Assembly (NCBI RefSeq): GCF_002236805.1
Contig: NZ_NIQA01000001.1
Coordinates: forward strand, 372,001 to 436,000
DNA from: Pusillimonas sp. T2
GTDB lineage: Bacteria; Pseudomonadota; Gammaproteobacteria; Burkholderiales; Burkholderiaceae_B
Direction: 5' to 3'
DNA length: 64,000 nucleotides
The position numbers and the translations under genes were made by a program. This document shows, one piece after another, positions 40,643 through 48,692 of this stretch (position 1 is the first letter of the stretch; every line of letters starts with the position of its first letter). A model generated the notes under the pieces. It worked only from the letters and a program-made list of their open reading frames with translations. It ran no database searches and was not told the DNA's origin.

Positions 40643-40667
40643 AACCCGAGGTCTGCGCTTCTTCTAA

Positions 40668-40696
40668 CCCCGCGCAACACATGGTGTTGTGCGGGG
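40668..40696 (+). other. hairpin after the binding-protein gene
   Basis: A 13-bp stem with one G-T pair runs from CCCCGCGCAACAC to GTGTTGTGCGGGG with the loop ATG, 26 bp after the stop; only TATTTC follows, not a T run. Such hairpins often stabilise or limit read-through so that the binding protein is made in excess over permease. Confidence 0.6.
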
Positions 40697-40726
40697 TATT
40701 TCAGCAACATCCTCCCTGGTATCACC

Positions 40727-41767
40727 ATGAACTCCTTCCAAATCAGCGCAATTCTGATTCAGGACGGCATCACGACGGGCGCTATCTATGCGCTGCTCGG
40801 TATGGCGCTGGTCCTGGTCTTTGCCGTTTCGCGCGTCATGTTTTTTGCGCAAGGCGAATTCGTCGTCTATGGCGCGTTGTCTTTAGCGTGGCTTAACACC
40901 GGCAAAGTGCCCGGCACGGTGTGGCTGCTGGTTGGCATGGCCTTGCTGGCCGGCCTGTTCGACGCCCTCGAAGCACATCGCGACCGCGACTACCGCCAGA
41001 TCGGGCGGATTGCACTGTCGCACGTGGTTGCCCCGTTAGCACTGGCAGCGCTTACCGTATGGGCCGCATCCAGCCAATTGCCCTTCTTCTTTCAGTGCCT
41101 GATTGCGCTGATCATTGTGACCGCCCTGGGTCCGCTTATTTACCGCCTTGTGTATCAACCCATGGCCAACGCCAGCATCCTGGTGCTGCTGATTGTCTCG
41201 GTTGGCATCCACTTTGTTCTGGTCAGCTTTTCTCTTATTTTCTTCGGCGTCGAAGGCTATCGTACGCCGGTATTCTGGGATGGCTCGATCAGCCTGGGCT
41301 GGCTGCGCATGAACGGCCAAAACGTCATCGTCGTGGCCGTCGCGACCTTACTGATCATCGCACTAGCGGTTGTGTTCAGCCGCACCCTGTGGGGCAAGGC
41401 GCTGCGTGCCGCGGCCTCAAATAACGTCGGTGCGCGGTTACTGGCCATTTCAGTCTCGTTTTCGGGCAAGCTGTCCTTCACCATTGCCGCCTTTATCGGT
41501 GCGCTGTGCGGCATGCTCATCGCCCCCATCGTCACCATCTACTACGACTCAGGCCTGCTCATTGGCCTAAAGGGGTTCGTCGCTTCGATTTTTGGGGGGC
41601 TGGTCAGCTATCCCATGACGCTGGTCGGCGCACTGGGCATAGGCATCGTCGAGTCTTTTTCGTCGTTCAAGGCCAGTGCCTATAAAGAAGCTGTTGTTTT
41701 CCTGCTGGTCGTCCCCGTGCTGCTGTGGTTGTCACTACGCAGCGGTACTCACGAGGAGGATCACTAA
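40727..41767 (+). CDS. LIV-type ABC transporter permease (LivH-like)
   Basis: 346 residues, about 50 longer than common LivH. Begins with an N-terminal helix and the LivH pattern GITTGAIYALLGMALVLVF; ends with the conserved LKGFVASIFGGL region and a GIGIVES segment. The extra residues are an insert at about 70-120 with a charged stretch (EAHRDRDYRQIGR) and additional hydrophobic segments. The stop overlaps the next start by one base (TAATG). Confidence 0.9.
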   Translation: MNSFQISAILIQDGITTGAIYALLGMALVLVFAVSRVMFFAQGEFVVYGALSLAWLNTGKVPGTVWLLVGMALLAGLFDALEAHRDRDYRQIGRIALSHVVAPLALAALTVWAASSQLPFFFQCLIALIIVTALGPLIYRLVYQPMANASILVLLIVSVGIHFVLVSFSLIFFGVEGYRTPVFWDGSISLGWLRMNGQNVIVVAVATLLIIALAVVFSRTLWGKALRAAASNNVGARLLAISVSFSGKLSFTIAAFIGALCGMLIAPIVTIYYDSGLLIGLKGFVASIFGGLVSYPMTLVGALGIGIVESFSSFKASAYKEAVVFLLVVPVLLWLSLRSGTHEEDH

Positions 41768-43521
41768 TGAACCGCCTTACTCTGTTGATCTGGCTACTTA
41801 TTGCCAGTGTGCCCTTCCTGCCCGTCCCCGACTTCTGGATCACGCAAGCAAACTATATTGGCCTGTATGCCCTGGTCGTTGTTGGACTGGTCTTACTTAC
41901 CGGCATTGGCGGCCTCACGTCGTTTGGCCAGGCAGCCTTTGTAGGTATCGGGGCGTACGCAACCGCAGTACTCTCGACCCAGTATGGGTTGTCGCCCTGG
42001 GTTACGCTGATCGCCGGCTTGCTGATTACCGGGGGCAGCGCCTACATTATTGGCGCCATTACCTTACGCATGTCCGGCCATTATCTGCCACTGGCTACCA
42101 TCGCCTGGAGCATTGCGCTGTATTACCTGTTCGGCAGCGTCGAAGGGCTGGGCAAGTACGATGGCATTGCCAACTTGCCTTCCATCGCCTTGTTTGGCGT
42201 CGATCTGGACAACGGGCGTGCCATGTACTGGCTGATCTGGGCGTGCCTGGGTATCGGCTGCTGGGCCATGCTCAACCTGCTGAACTCCCGCCCGGGGCGC
42301 GCCATCCGCGCCTTAAAAGGCGGCGTGCAAATGGCCGAGTCCATGGGCGTCAACACTGCCCGCATGAAAATCACTATTTTCGTCATTGCGGCCCTGTTTG
42401 CGTCCGTGTCGGGCTGGTTGTTTGCTCACCTGCAACGCGCCATCAACCCCACGCCCTTTGGGCTGACCTTCAGCCTTGAATACGTCATCATGCTGGTCGT
42501 TGGCGGGATTGGCAGCGTGTGGGGCGCCATACTGGGCGCCGGTGTGGTCAAGTTGTTGCAAGACCAACTACAAGTCCTTATGCCAGCCCTGTTCGGCACC
42601 GCCGGTAATTTCGAATGGCTGGTTTTTGGTCTGATCCTGATCTTGTTACTTCGCTTTGCCCCCGACGGCATGTGGCCCTGGTTTACCCGCCTGCTGCCAC
42701 GCAAGACACCGCCCCCGCTGGCCAAAGCCCCCACCCTGCCACGTCGGGCGCCCACAGCCAAAGGCACGCCGCTGCTCGACGTTCAAGGGGTGCGTAAAAG
42801 GTTTGGCGGCCTGGTCGCCGTCGACAACGTCAGCTTCCAGGTTAAAGCCGGCGAAGTCGTTGGTCTGATCGGCCCCAATGGGGCGGGCAAGTCAACAACC
42901 TTCAACCTCGTCACCGGCCTGCTGCACGCCAACGAAGGTACCGTATCGTTCATGGGGCAGCGTATCGAAGCGCAAACCTCGCGCGAAATTGCCGCCATGG
43001 GCGTTGCTCGCACGTTTCAACACGTCAAGCTGATTCCCAACATGACGGTGCTCGACAACGTCGCCCTGGGCGCCCATCTGCGTGCCAATGTCGGTGTAGT
43101 GTCGGCAACCTTGCACACCGATCGACGTACCGAAGCCTCCATTCTGCAAGAGGCTGCTCATGCCTTGAAGCGTGTCGGCCTGGAAGCGCATATGTACACC
43201 GAAGCCGGCAGCCTGGCACTGGGCCAGCAACGCTTGCTTGAAATTGCACGGGCCCTGTGTTGCGACCCGGTGTTGTTGCTCCTTGATGAGCCGGCGGCCG
43301 GTCTTCGTGCCTTCGAAAAAGAAGCGCTGGCCACATTGCTATCCAGCCTGCGTGACGAAGGCATGGGCATACTGATCGTCGAGCACGACATGGAGTTTGT
43401 GATGCAGTTAACCGACCACATCGTGGTCATGGTGTTTGGGCAAAAAATTGCCGAAGGCCCGCCAGCTACGATACAAACCAACCCCGCCGTACTCGAAGCC
43501 TATCTGGGAGGTGTCGAATGA
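41767..43521 (+). CDS. fused LIV-type permease-ATPase (LivM-LivG)
   Basis: 584 residues from the ATG at 41767, with GAGGAGG upstream. Residues 1-305 are a LivM permease (LTGIGGLTSFGQAAFVGIGA, EYVIMLVVGGIGSVWGAI); 306-335 is a Pro/Ala-rich linker; 336-584 is a LivG ATPase with Walker A GPNGAGKSTT at 369-378, signature LALGQQR at 483-489, Walker B LLLLDE at 503-508 and H540. A single continuous frame with no sign of frameshift. The two subunits, usually separate genes, are joined here. LivF follows with a 4-bp overlap. Confidence 0.93.
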   Translation: MNRLTLLIWLLIASVPFLPVPDFWITQANYIGLYALVVVGLVLLTGIGGLTSFGQAAFVGIGAYATAVLSTQYGLSPWVTLIAGLLITGGSAYIIGAITLRMSGHYLPLATIAWSIALYYLFGSVEGLGKYDGIANLPSIALFGVDLDNGRAMYWLIWACLGIGCWAMLNLLNSRPGRAIRALKGGVQMAESMGVNTARMKITIFVIAALFASVSGWLFAHLQRAINPTPFGLTFSLEYVIMLVVGGIGSVWGAILGAGVVKLLQDQLQVLMPALFGTAGNFEWLVFGLILILLLRFAPDGMWPWFTRLLPRKTPPPLAKAPTLPRRAPTAKGTPLLDVQGVRKRFGGLVAVDNVSFQVKAGEVVGLIGPNGAGKSTTFNLVTGLLHANEGTVSFMGQRIEAQTSREIAAMGVARTFQHVKLIPNMTVLDNVALGAHLRANVGVVSATLHTDRRTEASILQEAAHALKRVGLEAHMYTEAGSLALGQQRLLEIARALCCDPVLLLLDEPAAGLRAFEKEALATLLSSLRDEGMGILIVEHDMEFVMQLTDHIVVMVFGQKIAEGPPATIQTNPAVLEAYLGGVE

Positions 43522-44276
43522 ACACAACGACGCCCATTCTTGAAGTCAGCAACTTCAATGCCGGATACGGCAAAGTCACGGCACTGCACGACGTCTCGCT
43601 CAAGGTGTCTCATGGCAGCATCGTCACGGTCATCGGCCCCAACGGCGCCGGCAAGTCCACCTTGCTCAACGCCATCATGGGCGTCATTCGCAGCACCGGA
43701 GACGTCCATTTCGAAGGCCAGTCGCTGGCGCGTAAAAACGTTGAGGCGCGGGTCATGGGCGGGATGTCGCTGGTGCCTGAACAGCGCGCCCTGTTTGCCG
43801 ACATGACCGTACTCGACAATCTGAAACTAGGCAGCTTCCGGCGTTACCGCGCACGCGAAAGCCAACCTATGGATCAGCTCGACTGGGTGTTTTCGCTATT
43901 TCCCCGGCTTAGCGAACGTGCCAGCCAACTGGCCGGTACGCTTTCGGGCGGCGAGCGCCAGATGCTGGCCGTCGGGCGCGCGCTTATGGGCAAGCCCCGG
44001 TTGCTCATGCTCGACGAACCCAGCCTGGGCCTGGCACCGCGAATCGTCAAAGAGGTGCTGGAAGTGGTCGGCAGCCTGCGCGAACACGGTGTTTCAACCC
44101 TGCTGATCGAACAAAATGCCCGCGCCGCATTGCGACTGGCCAATTACGGCTACGTACTTGAGAACGGGCGCATTGTGCTAGAAGGCAATGCCAACGAATT
44201 AGCCAACAATCCGAAAATCGCCGAAAGCTACCTGGGCATATCCGCCTCGAAGAATGCCACGTCGGCCACGGCGTAA
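43518..44276 (+). CDS. LIV-type ABC transporter ATPase (LivF-like)
   Basis: 252 residues. Walker A GPNGAGKST, signature LSGGERQ, Walker B LLMLDEP followed by SLGLAP, and the LivF-type switch LIEQNA. Starts in a 4-bp overlap with the fused permease-ATPase and should pair with its ATPase half. Followed by the crotonase after 22 bp. Confidence 0.93.
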   Translation: MNTTTPILEVSNFNAGYGKVTALHDVSLKVSHGSIVTVIGPNGAGKSTLLNAIMGVIRSTGDVHFEGQSLARKNVEARVMGGMSLVPEQRALFADMTVLDNLKLGSFRRYRARESQPMDQLDWVFSLFPRLSERASQLAGTLSGGERQMLAVGRALMGKPRLLMLDEPSLGLAPRIVKEVLEVVGSLREHGVSTLLIEQNARAALRLANYGYVLENGRIVLEGNANELANNPKIAESYLGISASKNATSATA

Positions 44277-44298
44277 AACTCATTTAAAGGAAAACCTC

Positions 44299-45087
44299 AT
44301 GACTCAAAATACTAACCCCGAAGTCCTGGTCAAAGTCCAGATCGAAGACGAGATCGCCACCCTAACCCTGAACCGTCCGGAGAAACGCAATGCCCTGAGC
44401 CTGCGCGTTGTCGAACAACTGCGTCAAGCGTTCGAAAGCCTGCCCGACTCCATTCGGGTCGCCATTCTGGCAGGCGAAGGGGTGCATTTTTGCGCCGGCC
44501 TCGATCTGTCGGAGCTTTCTGAAACCACAACCGCAGAAGGCGTTCAACATTCTTTCAAATGGTACGAAGCCTTTTCAAAGATCCAGTTTGGCCGATTCCC
44601 AGTGATTTGCGTCATGCAGGGTGCCGTCGTGGGCGGAGGGCTGGAACTGGCTTCAGCCGCCCACGTTCGCGTCGCTGACGACACCACCTACTTTGGCTTG
44701 CCCGAGGGACAGCGCGGTATTTTCCTGGGCGGCGGCGGGTCCGTACGCGTCTCCAAGCTCATCGGCTTTTCACGCGTCACCGAAATGATGTTGACCGGAC
44801 ACGTGCTCGACGCCAAAGAAGGTCTGGCCATTAACCTGACTCACTACGTCACCCCCCAGGGCCAGGCCATGGAAAAGGCGCGCGAACTTGCCCGCAAAAT
44901 AGCCAGCAACGCACCGCTGTCAAATTTCGCTATCATGAATGCTTTACCCCTTATTGCCGAGCAACCCATGTCGCATGGGCTGTTCACCGAGGCCCTGATG
45001 GCCTCGATCACGCAAGGGGCCCCCGAGGCCAAAGAGCGCGTCAATGCCTTTCTTGAGAAACGCGCCGCCAAAGTCAGCCTGGGTTAA
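44299..45087 (+). CDS. enoyl-CoA hydratase/crotonase, probably acting on phenylpropenoyl-CoA
   Basis: 262 residues from the ATG at 44299, with AAAGGA upstream. Crotonase fold with oxyanion-hole segments HFCAGLDLSEL and QGAVVGGGLELA; both catalytic acids are present, E116 in GGGLELA and E136 in GLPEGQRG, 20 apart as in true hydratases. It would add water to feruloyl- or coumaroyl-CoA. Whether it stops at the 3-hydroxy ester (beta-oxidative) or also cleaves to an aldehyde (hydratase-lyase) cannot be read from sequence; the SDR next door favours the former. Confidence 0.85.
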   Translation: MTQNTNPEVLVKVQIEDEIATLTLNRPEKRNALSLRVVEQLRQAFESLPDSIRVAILAGEGVHFCAGLDLSELSETTTAEGVQHSFKWYEAFSKIQFGRFPVICVMQGAVVGGGLELASAAHVRVADDTTYFGLPEGQRGIFLGGGGSVRVSKLIGFSRVTEMMLTGHVLDAKEGLAINLTHYVTPQGQAMEKARELARKIASNAPLSNFAIMNALPLIAEQPMSHGLFTEALMASITQGAPEAKERVNAFLEKRAAKVSLG

Positions 45088-45107
45088 GCAGGACGAGGAG
45101 ACAAACC

Positions 45108-46979
45108 ATGACCACAGATAACGCAGCATTTCGCGCCCTTTCGTTGGGGCCCCACGACGCCAGTCTCGAACAGTGCCCTGACGGCAGCATGATCATGCGC
45201 AGCACCGACCCGCTGCAAGATTACCCGCGCTGCTACACCGAACCTTTATTGCACTGGGCCGCCGAGCGTCCCGACGCCACATTGCTGGCGCAGCGCGACA
45301 AGCAGGGCCAATGGCGCCATTTAACGTACAAAGACGCTGTAAAACGTATGCAGCATCTGGGTCAGGCCCTAATCAACCGGGGCCTGAGCGCCGAACGACC
45401 GCTCATGATCTTGTCTGAAAACAGCATCGAGCACGGCCTGCTGGCATTGGCCGCACAACATGTTGGCATTCCGTTCGCGCCCATTTCACCCGCCTATTCG
45501 CTGCTGTCGAAAAGCGCCGAGCGCGTCCGACATGCTGCCGATCTGCTCACGCCCGGCGCAGTTTTCGCCTACGATGCCGCCCGCTACGAACACGCCATTA
45601 AAATCGCCATCCCCGAAGACGTCGAACTGATTTTTGTTGAAGGCAGCATCGAAGGCCGCAAATGCACACCGTTCAGCGCGCTTGAGGCCACCGACGTCAC
45701 CGATCAGGTCGACGCCGCGCATCAGGCCATCACCGGCGACACCATCGCCAAATTTCTGTTTACCTCAGGATCGACCAAGCTGCCCAAAGCGGTTATCAAC
45801 ACCCAGCGCATGGTCACCAGCAACCAGCAAATGCTGCTGCAGTGCTACCCCTTCCTGCGCGAAGAAGTCCCGGTACTGGTCGACTGGATGCCCTGGCACC
45901 ACACGGCCGCCGGCAACAACAACATCGGCGTCGTCATTTACAACGGCGGCACGATGTATATCGACGAAGGCAAGCCTACGCCTGACGGCATGGTCGAAAC
46001 GCTGCGCAACCTGCGCGAAGTGCCGTCAACCATGTATTACTCGGTGCCCAAAGGGCTTGAAGTACTGGCCCACGAAATGAAACGCGATCCGGTGCTGCGC
46101 GAGTGCTTCTTCCGCAAAATGCGCCTGATCTTCCCGTGCGGCGCCGCCCTGCCCGCGCCGCTGAAGAAAACCATCGACGAGTTGGCCATTCAAACCGTCG
46201 GAGCGCGCATACCCATGACCACAGGTCTGGGCATGACCGAAAGCGCACCGTTTGCCATTTCGGCGCACGTGCCCAACTGGCAGGCCGGCGTCATTGGCAT
46301 TCCGGCACCGGGGTGCGACGTCAAACTGACCCCTTGCGGCGACAAAACCGAAGTCCGTTACCGCGGTCCCAACATTACCCCGGGTTACTGGCGTCAGCCC
46401 GACCTGACCGCCGAAAGCTTCGATGACGAAGGCTTTTTCTGCAGCGGCGATGCCGCCATCATGATCGACGACAGCAACCCCAGCGCCGGCCTACGTTTCA
46501 ATGGCCGTATTGCCGAAGACTTCAAGCTGATCAGCGGTACCTGGGTCAACGTCGGGGCCATGCGCTCGCAAATCATCGCCGCCGGTGCGCCCTATATTCA
46601 CGACGCCGTCATTACCGGCCACGACCGCGACGAGTTGGGCATGATGATTTTGTTGCTGCCCACCGCCTCGGCGCTGTCGCCAAACTTGGCCGAGGGTGCG
46701 CCACTGGCCGAAATTGCCGACAACCCCGACGTCAAGGCCTGGGCCCAACACTTGCTAAACCAGCTTGCCGCACAAGGTACCGGCAGCTCGAACCGCGTTG
46801 TGCGAGCACTGCTGCTGCGCGACCCAGCCCTCATGGAGCTGGGCGAAATGACCGACAAAGGGTCGATCAACCAGCGCACCATGCTTAAAACCCGCGCTGC
46901 GCTGGTCGAAAAACTTTATGCCACGCAGCCTGACGACGACCAAGTCATGCTGGCCCAACCCCATTCTGTAACTGCCTGA
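45108..46979 (+). CDS. fcs: feruloyl-CoA synthase-like acyl-CoA ligase
   Basis: 623 residues, the normal length of feruloyl-CoA synthases. AMP-forming ligase with P-loop FLFTSGSTKLPKAVIN, acyl/AMP site TTGLGMTESAP, and FNGRIAEDFKLISGTWVNVG near residues 465-483; the catalytic lysine region MTDKGSINQRT is at the end. Activates ferulate, coumarate or caffeate with ATP and CoA. A Shine-Dalgarno GAGGAG precedes the ATG. 20 bp after the crotonase, 11 bp before the amidohydrolase. Confidence 0.88.
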   Translation: MTTDNAAFRALSLGPHDASLEQCPDGSMIMRSTDPLQDYPRCYTEPLLHWAAERPDATLLAQRDKQGQWRHLTYKDAVKRMQHLGQALINRGLSAERPLMILSENSIEHGLLALAAQHVGIPFAPISPAYSLLSKSAERVRHAADLLTPGAVFAYDAARYEHAIKIAIPEDVELIFVEGSIEGRKCTPFSALEATDVTDQVDAAHQAITGDTIAKFLFTSGSTKLPKAVINTQRMVTSNQQMLLQCYPFLREEVPVLVDWMPWHHTAAGNNNIGVVIYNGGTMYIDEGKPTPDGMVETLRNLREVPSTMYYSVPKGLEVLAHEMKRDPVLRECFFRKMRLIFPCGAALPAPLKKTIDELAIQTVGARIPMTTGLGMTESAPFAISAHVPNWQAGVIGIPAPGCDVKLTPCGDKTEVRYRGPNITPGYWRQPDLTAESFDDEGFFCSGDAAIMIDDSNPSAGLRFNGRIAEDFKLISGTWVNVGAMRSQIIAAGAPYIHDAVITGHDRDELGMMILLLPTASALSPNLAEGAPLAEIADNPDVKAWAQHLLNQLAAQGTGSSNRVVRALLLRDPALMELGEMTDKGSINQRTMLKTRAALVEKLYATQPDDDQVMLAQPHSVTA

Positions 46980-46990
46980 AAGGACGCTGT

Positions 46991-47920
46991 ATGACCGAGC
47001 AGAAGCCCCTCGTTGCGATCGATATCCACATCCACGCAACAGTCTCGACCCGCAACCCGCCCGACGAAGTGGCCATTGCCTTCGACAAGGCCATGGCCGA
47101 GTACTTCAAAGAAAAAATGCCCCGCCCCACCATCGAGGAAACGGCAGCCTACTACCGTGAACGCAACATGATGGCGGTCATTTTCACGGTCGACACCGAG
47201 CGGGCCAACGGTCAGGTCCGTATCTCAAACGAAGAAATCGCCGAAGAAACAGCCAAGCACAAAGACGTGTTGATTCCGTTTGCCAGTATCGACCCGATGC
47301 GCGGCAAAATGGGGGCCCGCGAAGCCCGTCGCCTTATCGACGACTATGGTATTCGCGGTTTCAAGTTTCACCCCTCGGCGCAAGAGTTCTACCCCAACGA
47401 CCGCGCCGCCTACGACCTGTACGAAGTCATTGCAGAGGCCGGACTACCCGCCATTTTCCACAGTGGTCAAACAGGCGTCGGCGCACGCATGCGTGGCGGT
47501 GGCGGCGTACGCTTGAAGTATTCCGACCCAATGTTCCTTGACGATGTGGCTGTCGACTTCCCTGACATGCCGATTGTCATTGCTCACCCTTCGTTCCCAT
47601 GGCAAGAAAACGCGCTGGCTGTGGCCACACACAAGCCTCAGGTCTACATCGACCTGTCCGGCTGGTCGCCGAAGTATTTCCCGCCCATTCTGATCCAATA
47701 CGCCAACACCATCCTGAAAGACAAAATGTTGTTCGGCTCCGACTTCCCCGTCATGACGCCCGATCGCTGGCTCGAAGACTTCGACAAGATCGGCATCCGC
47801 GACGAAGTCAAACCTCTCATCTTGCGTGACAACGCCGTGCGCCTGCTGGGTCTGGACAAAGACCCGGTCTATGGCCGCTACGCACGCCTCAAGCCGCCTA
47901 CTCAAGACGGCTGCTGCTAA
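46991..47920 (+). CDS. amidohydrolase-2 family metal enzyme, candidate beta-ketoacyl-CoA cleaving enzyme
   Basis: 309 residues. TIM-barrel amidohydrolase (ACMSD-like) with metal ligands D11, H13 and H15 in DIHIH, H127 in FKFHPS, H157 in FHSG, H199 in IAHPS and D251 in FGSDFP. The family includes decarboxylases, hydratases and C-C hydrolases. Placed between the CoA ligase and the SDR in a block with no thiolase, it is the best candidate for cutting the aryl-beta-ketoacyl-CoA. As I recall, phenylpropanoid clusters in Corynebacterium (phdC) and Aromatoleum carry such a gene; assignment here is inference. Confidence 0.8.
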   Translation: MTEQKPLVAIDIHIHATVSTRNPPDEVAIAFDKAMAEYFKEKMPRPTIEETAAYYRERNMMAVIFTVDTERANGQVRISNEEIAEETAKHKDVLIPFASIDPMRGKMGAREARRLIDDYGIRGFKFHPSAQEFYPNDRAAYDLYEVIAEAGLPAIFHSGQTGVGARMRGGGGVRLKYSDPMFLDDVAVDFPDMPIVIAHPSFPWQENALAVATHKPQVYIDLSGWSPKYFPPILIQYANTILKDKMLFGSDFPVMTPDRWLEDFDKIGIRDEVKPLILRDNAVRLLGLDKDPVYGRYARLKPPTQDGCC

Positions 47921-47931
47921 GGAAAAACACC

Positions 47932-48690
47932 ATGGAAATGAAAGATACCCCTGTACTAATTACCGGTGGCGCGTCGGGCTTAGGCGAGGCCACTGCCGAA
48001 CGCCTAGCCGCGCAAGGCGCCAAAGTCGCCATTCTTGATATTCAAATGGATCGCGCTCGCGACGTGGCCACTCGCTTAGGCGGCCTGGCCATCGAATGCG
48101 ACGTCACCAGCCCCGACAGCGCACAAGACGCTATTGCCGAAGCCCGCTCGAAACACGGCGTGGCCCGCGTGCTCGTCAACTGCGCCGGCGCCGGGACGGG
48201 CAAACGTGTGGTCGGCAAGAGTGGTCCCATGCCGCTTGAAGACTTCACCAAAATCGTCAACCTGAACCTGGTAGGCAGCTTCAACATGACACGCCTGGTG
48301 GCGGCCGACATGATCGCCAGCGACCTCATTGGCGAAGAGCGCGGCGTTATCCTGTTCACCACTTCGGTTGCGGCCTACGAAGGGCAAATCGGTCAGGCTG
48401 CCTACGCGGCCTCCAAGGGTGGCCTGGTGTCATTGACGATCCAGCTGGCTCGCGAATTCGCGCAGTTTGGCGTGCGTGTCATGTCGATTGCACCCGGCAT
48501 TTTCCTGACCCCGTTGCTCTACACCGCCAGCCCCGAGGTCCAGGAATCTTTGGCTAACTCCATCCCATTTCCGCATCGGCTGGGCCAACCCTCCGAGTTT
48601 GCCGATCTGGCCAGCCACATCATCAGCAACCGTTACCTTAACGGCGAAGTCATCCGCCTCGACGGCGCAACCCGTTTGGCACCACGCTAA
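47932..48690 (+). CDS. SDR oxidoreductase, probable aryl-3-hydroxyacyl-CoA dehydrogenase
   Basis: 252 residues. NAD-binding TGGASGLG at 11-18, D36 at the end of the second strand favouring NAD(H), NCAGAG, catalytic S145, Y158 and K162 (YAASK). Similar to the HSD10-type 3-hydroxyacyl-CoA dehydrogenases. AAGGAA lies ahead of the ATG; an internal ATG two codons in is possible. It would oxidise the 3-hydroxy-3-arylpropanoyl-CoA from the crotonase. Two bases separate it from the acyl-CoA dehydrogenase. Confidence 0.85.
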   Translation: MEMKDTPVLITGGASGLGEATAERLAAQGAKVAILDIQMDRARDVATRLGGLAIECDVTSPDSAQDAIAEARSKHGVARVLVNCAGAGTGKRVVGKSGPMPLEDFTKIVNLNLVGSFNMTRLVAADMIASDLIGEERGVILFTTSVAAYEGQIGQAAYAASKGGLVSLTIQLAREFAQFGVRVMSIAPGIFLTPLLYTASPEVQESLANSIPFPHRLGQPSEFADLASHIISNRYLNGEVIRLDGATRLAPR

Positions 48691-48692
48691 CC

